Shown here: positions 24,262 to 32,608 of the stretch, in pieces
Position numbering within the stretch: position 1 is the first letter of the stretch
Layout of the letters: every line of letters begins with the position of its first letter
Origin: Akkermansia muciniphila
GTDB taxonomy: Bacteria; Verrucomicrobiota; Verrucomicrobiia; Limisphaerales; F1-80-MAGS106
Reading direction: 5' to 3'
NCBI GenBank assembly: GCA_945865375.1
Contig: CAMBEJ010000051.1
Location: forward strand, 1 to 33,367
Length of the DNA: 33,367 bases
The notes under the pieces: generated by a model
Database searches by the model: none
What the model saw: only the letters and a program-made list of their open reading frames with translations
Told to the model about the DNA's origin: nothing
Program-made: the position numbers and the translations under genes

Positions 24262-25151
24262 TCCAGCACTTTTTTCAGCGCGCTTTTCCCGTACTCAAAG
24301 GAGGGGTCGATTTGGACCGCCCGCTCGTATTGCCTAATCGCCTCCTGAAACCTGCCCTGAGTCTGGTAGGCTCTGCCTAAATTGTAGTGCGCCTCGACGT
24401 AATTCGTATTGAGACGCGACGCTTCTTCGAAGCTAGGAATGGCTTCTTGGATTCTTCCTATGCGCACTAGGGTCGTGCCCAGATTGTTGTGCGCCGAGGC
24501 GTTCTCCGGGGAATTGAGAATGGCCGCCTTGAAATGCTCCATGGCTTTGTCCACATGCCCCTGACGTGCCAGAAGGTTGCCCAGGTTGTTGTGCGCCTCG
24601 GCATACTCCGGCAGGATGCGAATGGCTTCGGAATAATGGTGCAAGGCTTGGTCCATCTGCGTGAGTCTCGCGAAGCAGAATCCAAGATTGAAGTGGGCCT
24701 CTTCGTCATCGGCCTTTTTTTGGAGCACCTTTTGAAAGACTGAGATCGCTTCTTCAAACCGCCGCCGTTGGATCAAATCGCTTCCGGATTGATGCCATCT
24801 CATCAGCTCATCCGGGTCGGCGGCGAGTGTCACGAGTGCTGGAATGTTCGTTGGGGTGAGGGATTGCGGCGGTAGACTTTGAGCTGGAGAACTCCCAGCA
24901 ACCAGATTGGAATCCTGGCCGCCAACCCCCAAGGCCGGAGTGGGCATGAGCGGTGCCGTGGTCGGGATCTTGGCCTCGCTTTGTGGGGGCGCTGAATCAG
25001 ACTTGCGGCAACCTGTTCCGCCAGCCAATGTCAGCGCCAGAACCACTGCGGCGGGAGCACGCGGCGGCAGCCTCAGTCCGCAGGCATGCCAACGCTCGAA
25101 CGCAGCGATAACCATTGCAACACAGGTCATTGACTCGAAAGCCTGCCCCAT
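24240..25151 (-). CDS. Tetratricopeptide repeat protein, probable lipoprotein
   Basis: With the start at 25151 the product has about 303 residues. A hydrophobic stretch VVLALTLAGGTGC ends in a Cys that may be lipidated, although the lipobox (GTGC) is not ideal. A Pro/Ser-rich linker follows, then five or six TPR units from about residue 110: AHFNLGFCFARLTQMDQALH, AHNNLGNLLARQGHVDKAME, AHNNLGTTLVRIGRIQEAIP, AHYNLGRAYQTQGRFQEAIR. TPR domains bind other proteins, so a scaffold role at the periplasmic face is likely. The frame is open further upstream to 25226 but would then overlap the divergent hydrolase gene. The 3' end overlaps the debranching enzyme gene tail to tail. Confidence 0.82.
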   Translation of the reverse strand: MGQAFESMTCVAMVIAAFERWHACGLRLPPRAPAAVVLALTLAGGTGCRKSDSAPPQSEAKIPTTAPLMPTPALGVGGQDSNLVAGSSPAQSLPPQSLTPTNIPALVTLAADPDELMRWHQSGSDLIQRRRFEEAISVFQKVLQKKADDEEAHFNLGFCFARLTQMDQALHHYSEAIRILPEYAEAHNNLGNLLARQGHVDKAMEHFKAAILNSPENASAHNNLGTTLVRIGRIQEAIPSFEEASRLNTNYVEAHYNLGRAYQTQGRFQEAIRQYERAVQIDPSFEYGKSALKKVLDQRKIAP

Positions 25152-25215
25152 GAAGGCCGGTTCTGCGATCTTATTTATTCTGCGATAACTCGCAGGGAGA
25201 CAAAACAACCAAACC

Positions 25216-26610
25216 ATGAAAATCACGATTCTCGGGGCCGCCGGTGGAGAAGTGACCGGGTCGGCGTATCTTGTCGAAACCCAGCAGGCCAGGCTGCTTG
25301 TGGACTGCGGCCTGTTCCAGGGCGGCAGGAGGGCGGACGATTTGAATCGCTCGCCGTTCGTCGCCAGCGCGGCGCAACTCGACGCAGTGCTTCTGACACA
25401 CGCGCACCTCGATCACACAGGCCGCTTGCCATTGCTGGCTCAGGCCGGTTTCAGCGGCCCCATCTTCGCCACTCCCGCCACAATCGAGATGACGGGTTTG
25501 ATCTTGCGTGATTCCGGAAAGATTCAGGCCCAGGACGCCGAGCGGGCCAATCGCAAGCGTCTCCATGCCGACGACGCGCCTTTTAAACCGCTTTATTCGG
25601 TTGCGGACGTCGAGAAAATTCTTCTCCAACTCAAGCCCGTCCCTTACGTCGACTTGGTCTCGGTCGCGCCCGGCATTCATGTCCGTTTCATTGAGGCGGG
25701 CCATATGCTCGGCTCGGCCAGCATCCAGTTGTTTGTCGATGACAATGGAGTCCGCCGCCAAGTTGTGTTCTCCGGTGACATCGGTCCCAAAGGCGCGCTG
25801 ATTCTGCGCGATGCCGAAACCTTCTCGCATGCGGACATGGTCTTCCTGGAGTCCACCTACGGCGATCGCGACCACCGGCCGTTTGCGAACACGGTGGACG
25901 AATTTGTCGAAGCCCTGAAGCAGGCCGTCGCGGAGCGGGGCAAGGTCCTGGTGCCGACTTTTGCTGTGGGCCGCGCCCAGTTGCTGACCACCTTGATGGC
26001 GTGGATTTTCAGGAAGAAACTGGTCGATCCGTTTCCCGTGTTCCTGGACAGCCCGATGGCCATTGAGGCGTCGCGGATCTACGCGCGGCACTCGGAACTG
26101 TTTGACGAGGAGATGGTCGCGTTTCTCAAGGAAAGACCGCTCGCGCAAGATCTCACCACCATGAAGATGACTGCGACCCAGGAAGAGTCGAAACAGATCA
26201 ACGACGTCCCCGGCCCGTGCCTGGTCATGGCCGCGGCCGGCATGTGCAACGCAGGCCGCATTTTGCACCACCTCCGCAACAACCTCGCGAAAGCCGAGAC
26301 TCATTTAATCGTTGTGGGTTTTCAAAGCTACGGAACGCTCGGACGTCTGCTGGTGGACGGGGCCATTGAAGTGACGATTTTTGGCCAAAGGATCCCCGTG
26401 AAGGCGCGGGTTCATACGCTGGGTGGTTTCAGCGCGCACGCCGGACAGAGCGATCTCCTGAGCTGGTTCGCATCCCTGGCACCCTCGAAACCCCGAGTGG
26501 TTCTGACCCACGGTGAAGACCGCGCCCGAAGTGCCCTGTCCTCCCTTCTCACCCAGCGCCATGGGCTGACCCCTCTATTGCCGGCCCTGGGTGAAACCTG
26601 CGAACTGTAG
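25216..26610 (+). CDS. Beta-CASP metallo-beta-lactamase-fold RNA hydrolase
   Basis: The 464-residue protein is a CPSF/YSH1-like nuclease-family enzyme. Zinc-binding HAHLDH is at residues 62-67, with further ligands in EAGHMLGSAS and VFSGDIG and the ESTYGDR motif. The beta-CASP insertion shows VPTFAVGRAQ, DSPMAIEA, AAAGMCNAGRILHHL and GFQSYGTLGR, and the last catalytic His is in GGFSAHAGQ followed by VVLTHGE. Such enzymes process RNA by endo- or 5'-exonucleolytic cleavage in the cytoplasm. It starts 64 bases from the divergent TPR gene and is complete. The exact RNA substrate in bacteria of this type is not known. Confidence 0.93.
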   Translation: MKITILGAAGGEVTGSAYLVETQQARLLVDCGLFQGGRRADDLNRSPFVASAAQLDAVLLTHAHLDHTGRLPLLAQAGFSGPIFATPATIEMTGLILRDSGKIQAQDAERANRKRLHADDAPFKPLYSVADVEKILLQLKPVPYVDLVSVAPGIHVRFIEAGHMLGSASIQLFVDDNGVRRQVVFSGDIGPKGALILRDAETFSHADMVFLESTYGDRDHRPFANTVDEFVEALKQAVAERGKVLVPTFAVGRAQLLTTLMAWIFRKKLVDPFPVFLDSPMAIEASRIYARHSELFDEEMVAFLKERPLAQDLTTMKMTATQEESKQINDVPGPCLVMAAAGMCNAGRILHHLRNNLAKAETHLIVVGFQSYGTLGRLLVDGAIEVTIFGQRIPVKARVHTLGGFSAHAGQSDLLSWFASLAPSKPRVVLTHGEDRARSALSSLLTQRHGLTPLLPALGETCEL

Positions 26611-26663
26611 CCGGAACGGGCACGAGAACATCGAGGCTACAAAATTCAACCTCATCAGAACTT

Positions 26664-27155
26664 ATGGCACTTGCCAACATGTCCCCCTTCTTTAGCCGCT
26701 TCCCTGACGTGGCCGCCCGTGAAACCCGCGTGATCACTTTGGCTCACCCGCAGCGGGGACTCCCGGCGGGGAGCTTTGGTTTCCTGGAACTCTACTGCGT
26801 AGACCCGAAGTGCGATTGTCGGCGCGTGCTCCTCCAAGTGCGAGCTGAGGATAAACCCGATGAGATCCTCGCGACCATCAACTACGGATGGGAGAGCGTC
26901 GCCTTCTACGCTGAATGGCTTCACGGCGATGCCAAGGGAGCGCACGAGATAAGGAGTGCGTCGCTCGACCCGCTCAATCCTCAATCGAAATACGCGCATT
27001 CATTCCTGAGCTTGTTTCAATCGGTGCTGCTTCAAGACAAAGCCTACATCGAACGCCTTAAGCACCATTACGGGATGTTCAAACGAAAACCAGAATCGAC
27101 TCGCCTAAGCGGGTCGTCCCATTCGCCCCCTGCCCCTGCGCCCCGTTCCCTTTGA
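26664..27155 (+). CDS. Conserved cytoplasmic protein with YCVDPKCDCRRV motif
   Basis: A 163-residue soluble protein without signal peptide or membrane segment. The most striking part is LELYCVDPKCDCRRVLLQV at about residues 45-63, a compact Cys-x5-Cys-x-Cys pattern that could bind zinc or iron, followed by ATINYGWESVAFYAEW. It begins PFFSRFPDVAARETR. Proteins of this pattern, carrying a Cys cluster followed by a GWE-FY motif, occur in diverse bacteria by general recollection, but no function is known. An ATG at 26679 (MSPFFSRF) is an equally good start. It lies 53 bases after the hydrolase gene on the same strand and may be co-transcribed. The last 25 residues are low-complexity. Confidence 0.68.
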   Translation: MALANMSPFFSRFPDVAARETRVITLAHPQRGLPAGSFGFLELYCVDPKCDCRRVLLQVRAEDKPDEILATINYGWESVAFYAEWLHGDAKGAHEIRSASLDPLNPQSKYAHSFLSLFQSVLLQDKAYIERLKHHYGMFKRKPESTRLSGSSHSPPAPAPRSL

Positions 27156-27176
27156 GTCGGAGTTCTGGAGTTCATC

Positions 27177-27677
27177 TCACCGTGATCGGAACTGCCGGGC
27201 GGTCGAGAGAACACCCAGCAAAAGAAGCAAGCCACCGAATGGAACCAACAGGATCCCAAGCCCAGGATCGCCGCCTCGCGTGAACAAGCCACCCAAGAAG
27301 AATCCGGCGGGAAGGAGGACCCCTGCCGCGAGCAAGCAAGCGGAGGCGTTGGCCCTTGAGGGGCCGGCCCATTGAGGGGCTTGCGGGAGTGAGGCGGCGA
27401 ATGCCAGATGCACAAGCGCCAGCAAGGTTCCGTGCGCGTGCGCGAGGGTCCACATCAGTCGGCGCGGCGCGGCGCTGACGTTCAAATAGGTGCCAACTTT
27501 GAACCCATGCAACACCTCCAGCAGCATTCCGAGGCAGAGAAACACCAGCAACGACCACCAGCCCCATCTGAGGTGTTTGAAGCTCAGCGTCGTGGTGTTC
27601 GATTCGGACAGCGTTTTGGTGGCTCTGGATGCTCCGGGCAGCCGGGTCCGATCGGTTGGTTTGTCTGGATCTCTCAT
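27177..27677 (-). CDS. Four-helix integral membrane protein
   Basis: Taking the ATG at 27677 gives a 166-residue protein with a polar N-terminus and four hydrophobic segments: WWSLLVFLCLGMLLEVL, WTLAHAHGTLLALVHLAFAA, ACLLAAGVLLPAGFFLGGLF and GILLVPFGGLLLLLGVL. The AHAHG motif in the second helix holds two His that could bind heme or metal, or be redox-linked. It starts 13 bases after the multiheme cytochrome stop on the same strand, so it is probably co-transcribed with it and could anchor or serve an electron-transfer complex. The family is not recognised. Confidence 0.72.
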   Translation of the reverse strand: MRDPDKPTDRTRLPGASRATKTLSESNTTTLSFKHLRWGWWSLLVFLCLGMLLEVLHGFKVGTYLNVSAAPRRLMWTLAHAHGTLLALVHLAFAASLPQAPQWAGPSRANASACLLAAGVLLPAGFFLGGLFTRGGDPGLGILLVPFGGLLLLLGVLSTARQFRSR

Positions 27678-27690
27678 GAGTGTTCGTCCG

Positions 27691-29661
27691 TTATTCCTGC
27701 AAATCCATCGATCGGTTGTTGCGTTGGCCGAGCAGGCGATTCCAACGGTCTTCGTTGATGCGGCCATCTGGCGAAAGCAACACGGATGGTTTTTCCACCA
27801 AACTCTCTGGAATCATGTGCTGTCTCCAGATCTGCAACGCGGCCTCCTTCTTGATCTTCCAATCGGCGGCCGGGCCGACATAATCGCTGTCGAACGCCCT
27901 GAACCCAGGCAGCGTTTTGATCGACCGATTCGCGATGTAACGCACGGCTGAATAGGGGTCGTCGAGCAACTCGGAAAGGTAGGGGGCGATCCATGTGGAG
28001 CCTGAGGCGATCCTGGCAGGTTCCCAACCGAAGTGCCATGCCATGAGGGCACGCTGGCCCGCGTCGCCTTTCAGAGCCCAAACGACCGAGGCCGCTGTCG
28101 TGGTGTGTTCATCAGGGAGTCTGGAATAGGGTTGTTTATACCAATCACGAAGTGCAGTCGCGCTCCACTCGAGCGTCTTGTCCAAGTGGCACAAGTTGCA
28201 CGCATTCGGGCGGCCCGATTTGAAACTGTCAGTCGCGCTGGGGCTGCTTATTTGATGGCTTCTGATCGCCTTAAGCAGGCCGTAGGTGGTATGGGGCATG
28301 TGGCAGTTATAACATTCGTTGCCGCTTGACCCCGCCTTATGGTGCGTGTGCGATTCAACCTGGCCGCGCAGGCTGGAGTGGCATTGCAAACAGGCTTCCT
28401 GCGTGTGCTTTCCGAGACCGAGTTGGTCGTCAAAACTCTGCGGGCTGTGCATCGAATGGCAGGAGAGACAGCTCATCTCTCCCCTTTCAAAGCACGGCGA
28501 TTCCACAGTGCCGTTGAATTCTCGACCCGAGACGCGCACCATCCCATCCGCCCAGTAGTGTTCATCAAAAAAGTTCGGGTTCTGTCGCAGTCCCGCCTGC
28601 AAAAAGGCCTGCTCCTTGATCCTTGAAGGCCGCACGATAGGCGTCGAGCTGGCCAGGTCCTGGCCCGGTCGGAAGCGGAAGCCTTCTTCGCTAAATCGTT
28701 CGGAGGCGGGGATCCATTTGATGCCATGACATTGGCCGCAGGCCTGCGAAGATCGGTCCTTTGAAAGGCGCGCCGGGTTGACGATGGAATCATCACCCCG
28801 ACCTTTGAGGTGGTGCGCATAACGACGGGCCGGATTCTGGTTGAGTCGAACATGATCTTCAGCGGGACCATGGCAGGCTTCACAGGCGATGCCCAATTCT
28901 CCCACCCGCGTGTTCAGCCCGCCGATGGATCGGTCAGGCCGTGGTTGCCCCCCAGTCGCATGACATTTGAGACAATTCACATTCCAGACGTGCATGGAAG
29001 GGGGCTGGGAAGGGTCACGCAGGAAGGTTGTATGCACTGGAACCCAACGACGGTCGGCGATCAACCAGGCAAAAGGGAAAATGAGCTGCTGGTTGCCCAC
29101 CGCGCCAGGAACCCAGAAGATTTGCATATGATGCGAACCGGTCAGCAAGCCGATGCGTTTGGAAAGGCGCGGTGGGGATCCAGACACCACCCCCTTTCGC
29201 GCCCTCTCTTTCCACTCCGGATCCGGCATTTCAGTCCAGAACTCGTCGTCCTGACGCCAGATCCGGTAGTCCTCGCCGTCGAGAGTGAGGGTGCGGCGTT
29301 GAAAGTCGGCTTGCACCGATTCAGCGCCCGCGTGCTGGGTCATGGTGCGGTGGTATGAGCCGTGCCAGCTCGCGTACTGATCGGGATGACAGGAGCGGCA
29401 AGTGTCGGAGGAAACATAGCCGCCCGGGCGGCCGGTGGTGGGAAGCGTCAACTCAAACCGTCGCTGCGCATCGGAGTGCTCAAGGGAGTGCCACTCCAGA
29501 AACGCCGCGGATGCCAGGACTGCCAGAACACACCCTACGAGTCGCTTGCGCATCGGGGGCGTCGCCTGTGACCGGCATAACACAACCCCCGTTGACACCC
29601 CTAAAACCAGGGCGAACAAGGCCCATTCCGTGAAATTGGGTGTAGCGTTCATGCTCAGCAA
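27691..29661 (-). CDS. Eight-heme c-type cytochrome
   Basis: The 656-residue protein has an N-terminal membrane region (two hydrophobic segments at about 10-30 and 42-60) and eight CxxCH heme-binding motifs: CRSCH, CLKCH, CEACH, CGQCH, CLSCH, CLQCH, CYNCH and CNLCH. The arrangement fits the cytochrome c554/doubled-CXXCH family, with a C-terminal helical stretch after about residue 510 (HTTTAASVVWALKGDAGQRA, SELLDDPYSAVRYIANRS) resembling HEAT-like repeats. It should sit on the periplasmic side and move electrons. Reduction of a nitrogen or metal compound is possible but not shown. It follows moxR and precedes a four-helix membrane protein on the same strand. An alternative start is 29652. Confidence 0.9.
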   Translation of the reverse strand: MLSMNATPNFTEWALFALVLGVSTGVVLCRSQATPPMRKRLVGCVLAVLASAAFLEWHSLEHSDAQRRFELTLPTTGRPGGYVSSDTCRSCHPDQYASWHGSYHRTMTQHAGAESVQADFQRRTLTLDGEDYRIWRQDDEFWTEMPDPEWKERARKGVVSGSPPRLSKRIGLLTGSHHMQIFWVPGAVGNQQLIFPFAWLIADRRWVPVHTTFLRDPSQPPSMHVWNVNCLKCHATGGQPRPDRSIGGLNTRVGELGIACEACHGPAEDHVRLNQNPARRYAHHLKGRGDDSIVNPARLSKDRSSQACGQCHGIKWIPASERFSEEGFRFRPGQDLASSTPIVRPSRIKEQAFLQAGLRQNPNFFDEHYWADGMVRVSGREFNGTVESPCFERGEMSCLSCHSMHSPQSFDDQLGLGKHTQEACLQCHSSLRGQVESHTHHKAGSSGNECYNCHMPHTTYGLLKAIRSHQISSPSATDSFKSGRPNACNLCHLDKTLEWSATALRDWYKQPYSRLPDEHTTTAASVVWALKGDAGQRALMAWHFGWEPARIASGSTWIAPYLSELLDDPYSAVRYIANRSIKTLPGFRAFDSDYVGPAADWKIKKEAALQIWRQHMIPESLVEKPSVLLSPDGRINEDRWNRLLGQRNNRSMDLQE

Positions 29662-29805
29662 TTCTCATGGTGACATCCTAGGGCCTTTGGGTGGGATTGA
29701 ACATCAGGGCTCCACGGGGGTCTCGCCCCACCTTGCTGGGAACAAGCGAAGGATGGACCGGGGGCGTTGTTGTATTTCGCGGCGCATGTTCATCGCTCAA
29801 AGAAA

Positions 29806-30777
29806 TCAGACCGGCACCGGCACCGAATCCACGATATGGTCGATGGTGGCCCGCGCGCTGACGCTCACGGCGCGCGTTCCCTTTCGGGTGATGAGACGGT
29901 GGGGAAGAACTAGGCGTGCGGCGCTTTTGATGTCGTCAGGGAGCACATAGTCGCGCTCCGCCAGAAAAGCAGTTGCCTGGCTGTAGGTCTGCAAGTCGAG
30001 ACTCCCACGAGGGCTCGCACCATACTCAAGCGACTCAGATTGGCGCGTCGCTCGGATGATATCCACCACATAACCCACGAGCGACTCGTCGAGCCGAACA
30101 TCCTGAACGGCTTTTTGGATCTCAAGCAGTCCCGGGCAATCCATGACAGGTTCGACGCGGGCAAGTGGATCGTGGTGCTGTTGTTGCCGCAGCATGCGCA
30201 TCTCGGCGGATCGTTCCAAGTAACCAATGCTCAATCGGACGATGAACCGGTCCATCTGCGCGAATGGAAGCGGGTAGGTGCCCTCCAGCTCCACGGGGTT
30301 TTGCGTGGCGATGACGAAAAATGGGGCATCCAGCCTGTGGATCGTTCCGTCGACCGTGACGTGATGTTCCTCCATGGCCTCGAGCAGACTGGACTGAGTC
30401 CGTGGAGTGGCGCGGTTGATTTCGTCCCCCAGGAGGATGTTCGTGAAAATGGGACCTCGTCGAAAGGTGAAATCGTGGCGCTCTTGAGAATACACGGTGA
30501 CGCCCGTGATGTCCGACGGGAGCAGGTCGGCGGTGAACTGAACACGCTTGAACTCCGCGGAGACGGACTGGGCCACGGCTTTGGCGAGCAGGGTCTTGCC
30601 CAGGCCGGGAACATCCTCAAGAAGCACATGCCCCCCTGAGATCAGGGCCAGCACAGCTTGGGTCACGACATTCTCCTTGCCTATGAATGCGCCGCAGATA
30701 TTGGCGATGAGTGCCCGCGTTTTCGCCGCCGGAGTCGGTGCCGTTTCCGGATGGATCTTGTTGATGGGAGGGCTCAA
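29806..30777 (-). CDS. moxR: MoxR-family AAA+ ATPase
   Basis: The 323-residue protein has Walker A EDVPGLGKTLLAKA at about 54-67, Walker B NILLGDEINRATP, the sensor-1 region FFVIATQNPVELEGTYPLP, and the C-terminal lid helices (SPRGSLDLQTYSQATAFLAE). MoxR ATPases act as chaperones that help assemble or activate protein complexes, usually with a DUF58 and VWA-domain partner encoded next to them. No DUF58 or VWA gene follows here; the next gene is the eight-heme cytochrome after 144 bases. Its start lies three bases after the stop of the fumarase beta gene, so it is in that operon. Confidence 0.93.
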   Translation of the reverse strand: MSPPINKIHPETAPTPAAKTRALIANICGAFIGKENVVTQAVLALISGGHVLLEDVPGLGKTLLAKAVAQSVSAEFKRVQFTADLLPSDITGVTVYSQERHDFTFRRGPIFTNILLGDEINRATPRTQSSLLEAMEEHHVTVDGTIHRLDAPFFVIATQNPVELEGTYPLPFAQMDRFIVRLSIGYLERSAEMRMLRQQQHHDPLARVEPVMDCPGLLEIQKAVQDVRLDESLVGYVVDIIRATRQSESLEYGASPRGSLDLQTYSQATAFLAERDYVLPDDIKSAARLVLPHRLITRKGTRAVSVSARATIDHIVDSVPVPV

Positions 30778-30780
30778 GGT

Positions 30781-31356
30781 CTAAAGATGTTTGGCAAGCT
30801 CAGCCTGGCTATGGGCAAACACCTCCTGATGAAGCGAGCGCCCGTGAGAATCCATGGTGACCACCGAGGGAAAGTCTTTGACCTCAAGCACCCAGATCGC
30901 CTCCGGCGAACCGAATTCTTCGAGGAAATAGACGTTCAGAACGCGGGTGACACAGTCGGCCAAAACCTGCGCCGCGCCTCCGATGGCATGCAGATAGACA
31001 CAACCATTTTCCTTGCAGGCCTGGAGTGTGCGCTCCCCCATCCCCCCTTTGCCGATCACGCCACGCAAACCAAACTGGCGGATTATCTGGCCCTGGTAAG
31101 GCTCCTCGCGAATGGAGGTTGTTGGGCCTGCGGCCGTAACCTTCCAATCGCCCTTCTCATCCTTCAACACGACAGGGCCGCAGTGATAGATGATCCCGTC
31201 GAGCAGGGTCACCCCGGCAGGCAAGGCACCCCCCTCGTGAAGGTATTTGTGGACCGCGTCGCGACCAGTGAAGAGAACTCCTGAGATCGCAACAGCGTCA
31301 CCGACCCGGAGCGAGCGCATTTTTTCTTCCGTGAACGGAGCCGTGAGTGGGATCAT
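30781..31356 (-). CDS. Class I fumarase-type hydro-lyase, beta (C-terminal) subunit
   Basis: The 191-residue product is the small swivel domain of two-subunit iron-sulfur hydro-lyases. It carries GRDAVHKYL, the phosphate/carboxylate-binding region AAGPTTSIREEPY, the hallmark GKGGMGE at about 102-108, and FGSPEAIWVLEVKDFPSVV. With the alpha subunit it should interconvert fumarate and malate in the citric acid cycle. L-tartrate dehydratase has the same architecture and cannot be excluded. It is 58 bases downstream of the alpha gene and three bases before moxR. Confidence 0.9.
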   Translation of the reverse strand: MIPLTAPFTEEKMRSLRVGDAVAISGVLFTGRDAVHKYLHEGGALPAGVTLLDGIIYHCGPVVLKDEKGDWKVTAAGPTTSIREEPYQGQIIRQFGLRGVIGKGGMGERTLQACKENGCVYLHAIGGAAQVLADCVTRVLNVYFLEEFGSPEAIWVLEVKDFPSVVTMDSHGRSLHQEVFAHSQAELAKHL

Positions 31357-31414
31357 AAAACAACCGCTTTTGTGGGAAACATTCGCGTGAGTGGAAGAAC
31401 GGCTTGAATTCCCT

Positions 31415-32293
31415 TTAGTAAAGCCATTGGGCTATTTCCCCTCCGGACCCAAGCCGAACGCCTTGCCGTCGATAAGCCCAGCACATGTAGCTGACACTCA
31501 CGAAGAACGAAGCGGGGACCCGATTGACGGCACCGATCTTCACGCCCAACAGGGTGGTCTTGCCACCAAACCCCATCGGGCCGATGCCGAGCTCGTTGGC
31601 TGTTTTGAGAATGTCCTGCTCCAACGCATCTAGCTCCGGTTGCGGATTGCGGTCCTCGATGAATCGCAGAAACTGGTGTTTTGAAAACTCGTAGCCGGTC
31701 GCCCGGTCGCCCCCGATGCACACGCCGAGGATCCCCGGACCACACCCTTTTCCCTGAGCCTGAAGCACGGCGTCAAGAATCACTCTGCGACATCCGTCCA
31801 GATCGCGGTTGGCTTTCAGCTTCTCATTGGGCAACGAGTACTGTGCCCCCACATTTTCGCAGCCACCTCCCTTCAGAATAAGTCGAATTTCCAGGTGCGG
31901 CTCCCGGTGTTGATGGAAGTGTATTGAAGGCGCTCCAGGGCCCACGTTCGTGCCATCGTTTACCCCAGTGAGGGAGTTCACGGAATTCTGGCGCAGATAC
32001 CCGGAAACCGTCGCTCGTGTGACCGCCTGCCGGGCCGTTTCTTCGAACATCATTTGATCGAATCCAACCGGGGCGTTGACATGGAACAAAACGCTGCCCG
32101 TATCCTGGCAGATGGGTTGAGACTTCTGCTTCGCGAGCGTGATGTTGCGCTCGATGATCTTCATGGCAGACTCGGCGATGGTGCCCTTCTTTTCGGCCTC
32201 CAACCCTGCGAGGATGGCTCGCTGCACGTCGTCCGGAATCTCCGCGGACGTTCGGCGGATGATCTCGACCAAGCTGTCCAGCAAGGCATTCAT
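31415..32293 (-). CDS. Class I fumarase-type hydro-lyase, alpha (N-terminal) subunit
   Basis: The 292-residue subunit carries the three cysteines that ligate the [4Fe-4S] cluster of class I fumarases: Cys62 in QPICQDTG, Cys145 in KGGGCENVGA and Cys184 in GKGCGPGILG. Other family motifs are QNSVNSLTGVNDGTN, LGIGPMGFGGKTTLLGVKIG and the C-terminal FFVSVSYMCWAYRRQGV. The fourth Fe binds substrate. The oxygen-sensitive cluster suggests function at low oxygen or with repair systems. Beta subunit, moxR and cytochrome genes follow on the same strand. Fumarase is the preferred reading over tartrate dehydratase. Confidence 0.93.
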   Translation of the reverse strand: MNALLDSLVEIIRRTSAEIPDDVQRAILAGLEAEKKGTIAESAMKIIERNITLAKQKSQPICQDTGSVLFHVNAPVGFDQMMFEETARQAVTRATVSGYLRQNSVNSLTGVNDGTNVGPGAPSIHFHQHREPHLEIRLILKGGGCENVGAQYSLPNEKLKANRDLDGCRRVILDAVLQAQGKGCGPGILGVCIGGDRATGYEFSKHQFLRFIEDRNPQPELDALEQDILKTANELGIGPMGFGGKTTLLGVKIGAVNRVPASFFVSVSYMCWAYRRQGVRLGSGGEIAQWLY

Positions 32294-32608
32294 GGCGTGC
32301 CACCGTAAAGGTTGAGTTTGACGGTGTCAACTTGAGCCAAACCAGCAGCAGCAGTTCGCATTTTGGTCGGCAAAGTGGGGTAGACCTCCCGGTCTGCCAG
32401 TCGCGGAGGCCTCTGGCCCCTGGAGTTTGGACATTTTGGTGGCGGGCCCAGACCCGTCCCGGCCCCTTTGTCGGAAACTTTGCTTCTTTGACCCTGTTCA
32501 ACCGCAGTCGGCTGAAAACCGGCGATCGGTATTTTAAGGAGCTGATTCTCACCCCTCGCACTAACACAAATAGTTGTCATACGCCGCCGTTTCTGAAACC
32601 ATTCAGAA
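32294..32608. other. Intergenic region between the fumarase operon and pyrF
   Basis: No gene was found in these 315 bases. It separates divergent genes, so both promoters should be here, although no confident hexamers were recognised. It contains the second copy of the 52-bp dispersed element. Confidence 0.55.
32369..32420 (+). repeat. 52-bp dispersed element, copy 2
   Basis: The element starts GGCAAAGTGGGG and ends CTCTGGCCCC. It matches 17176-17227 over its full length with 39 of 52 identical bases and no gaps. The palindromic core GGTAGACC-TCCC-GGTCTGCC has one mismatch between its arms. Confidence 0.75.

Noticed and set aside
25171-26304. A 377-codon minus-strand frame opposite the beta-CASP hydrolase.
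   Set aside because: Shadow of a well-supported gene, no family features.
26606-26641. Inverted repeat TGTAGCC/GGCTACA at the end of the hydrolase gene as a terminator.
   Set aside because: Only 7 bp with a loop over 20 bases and no U-tract.
29662-29805. A 29-codon minus-strand frame after moxR that could be a remnant of the usual DUF58 gene.
   Set aside because: Too short and without resemblance to DUF58.
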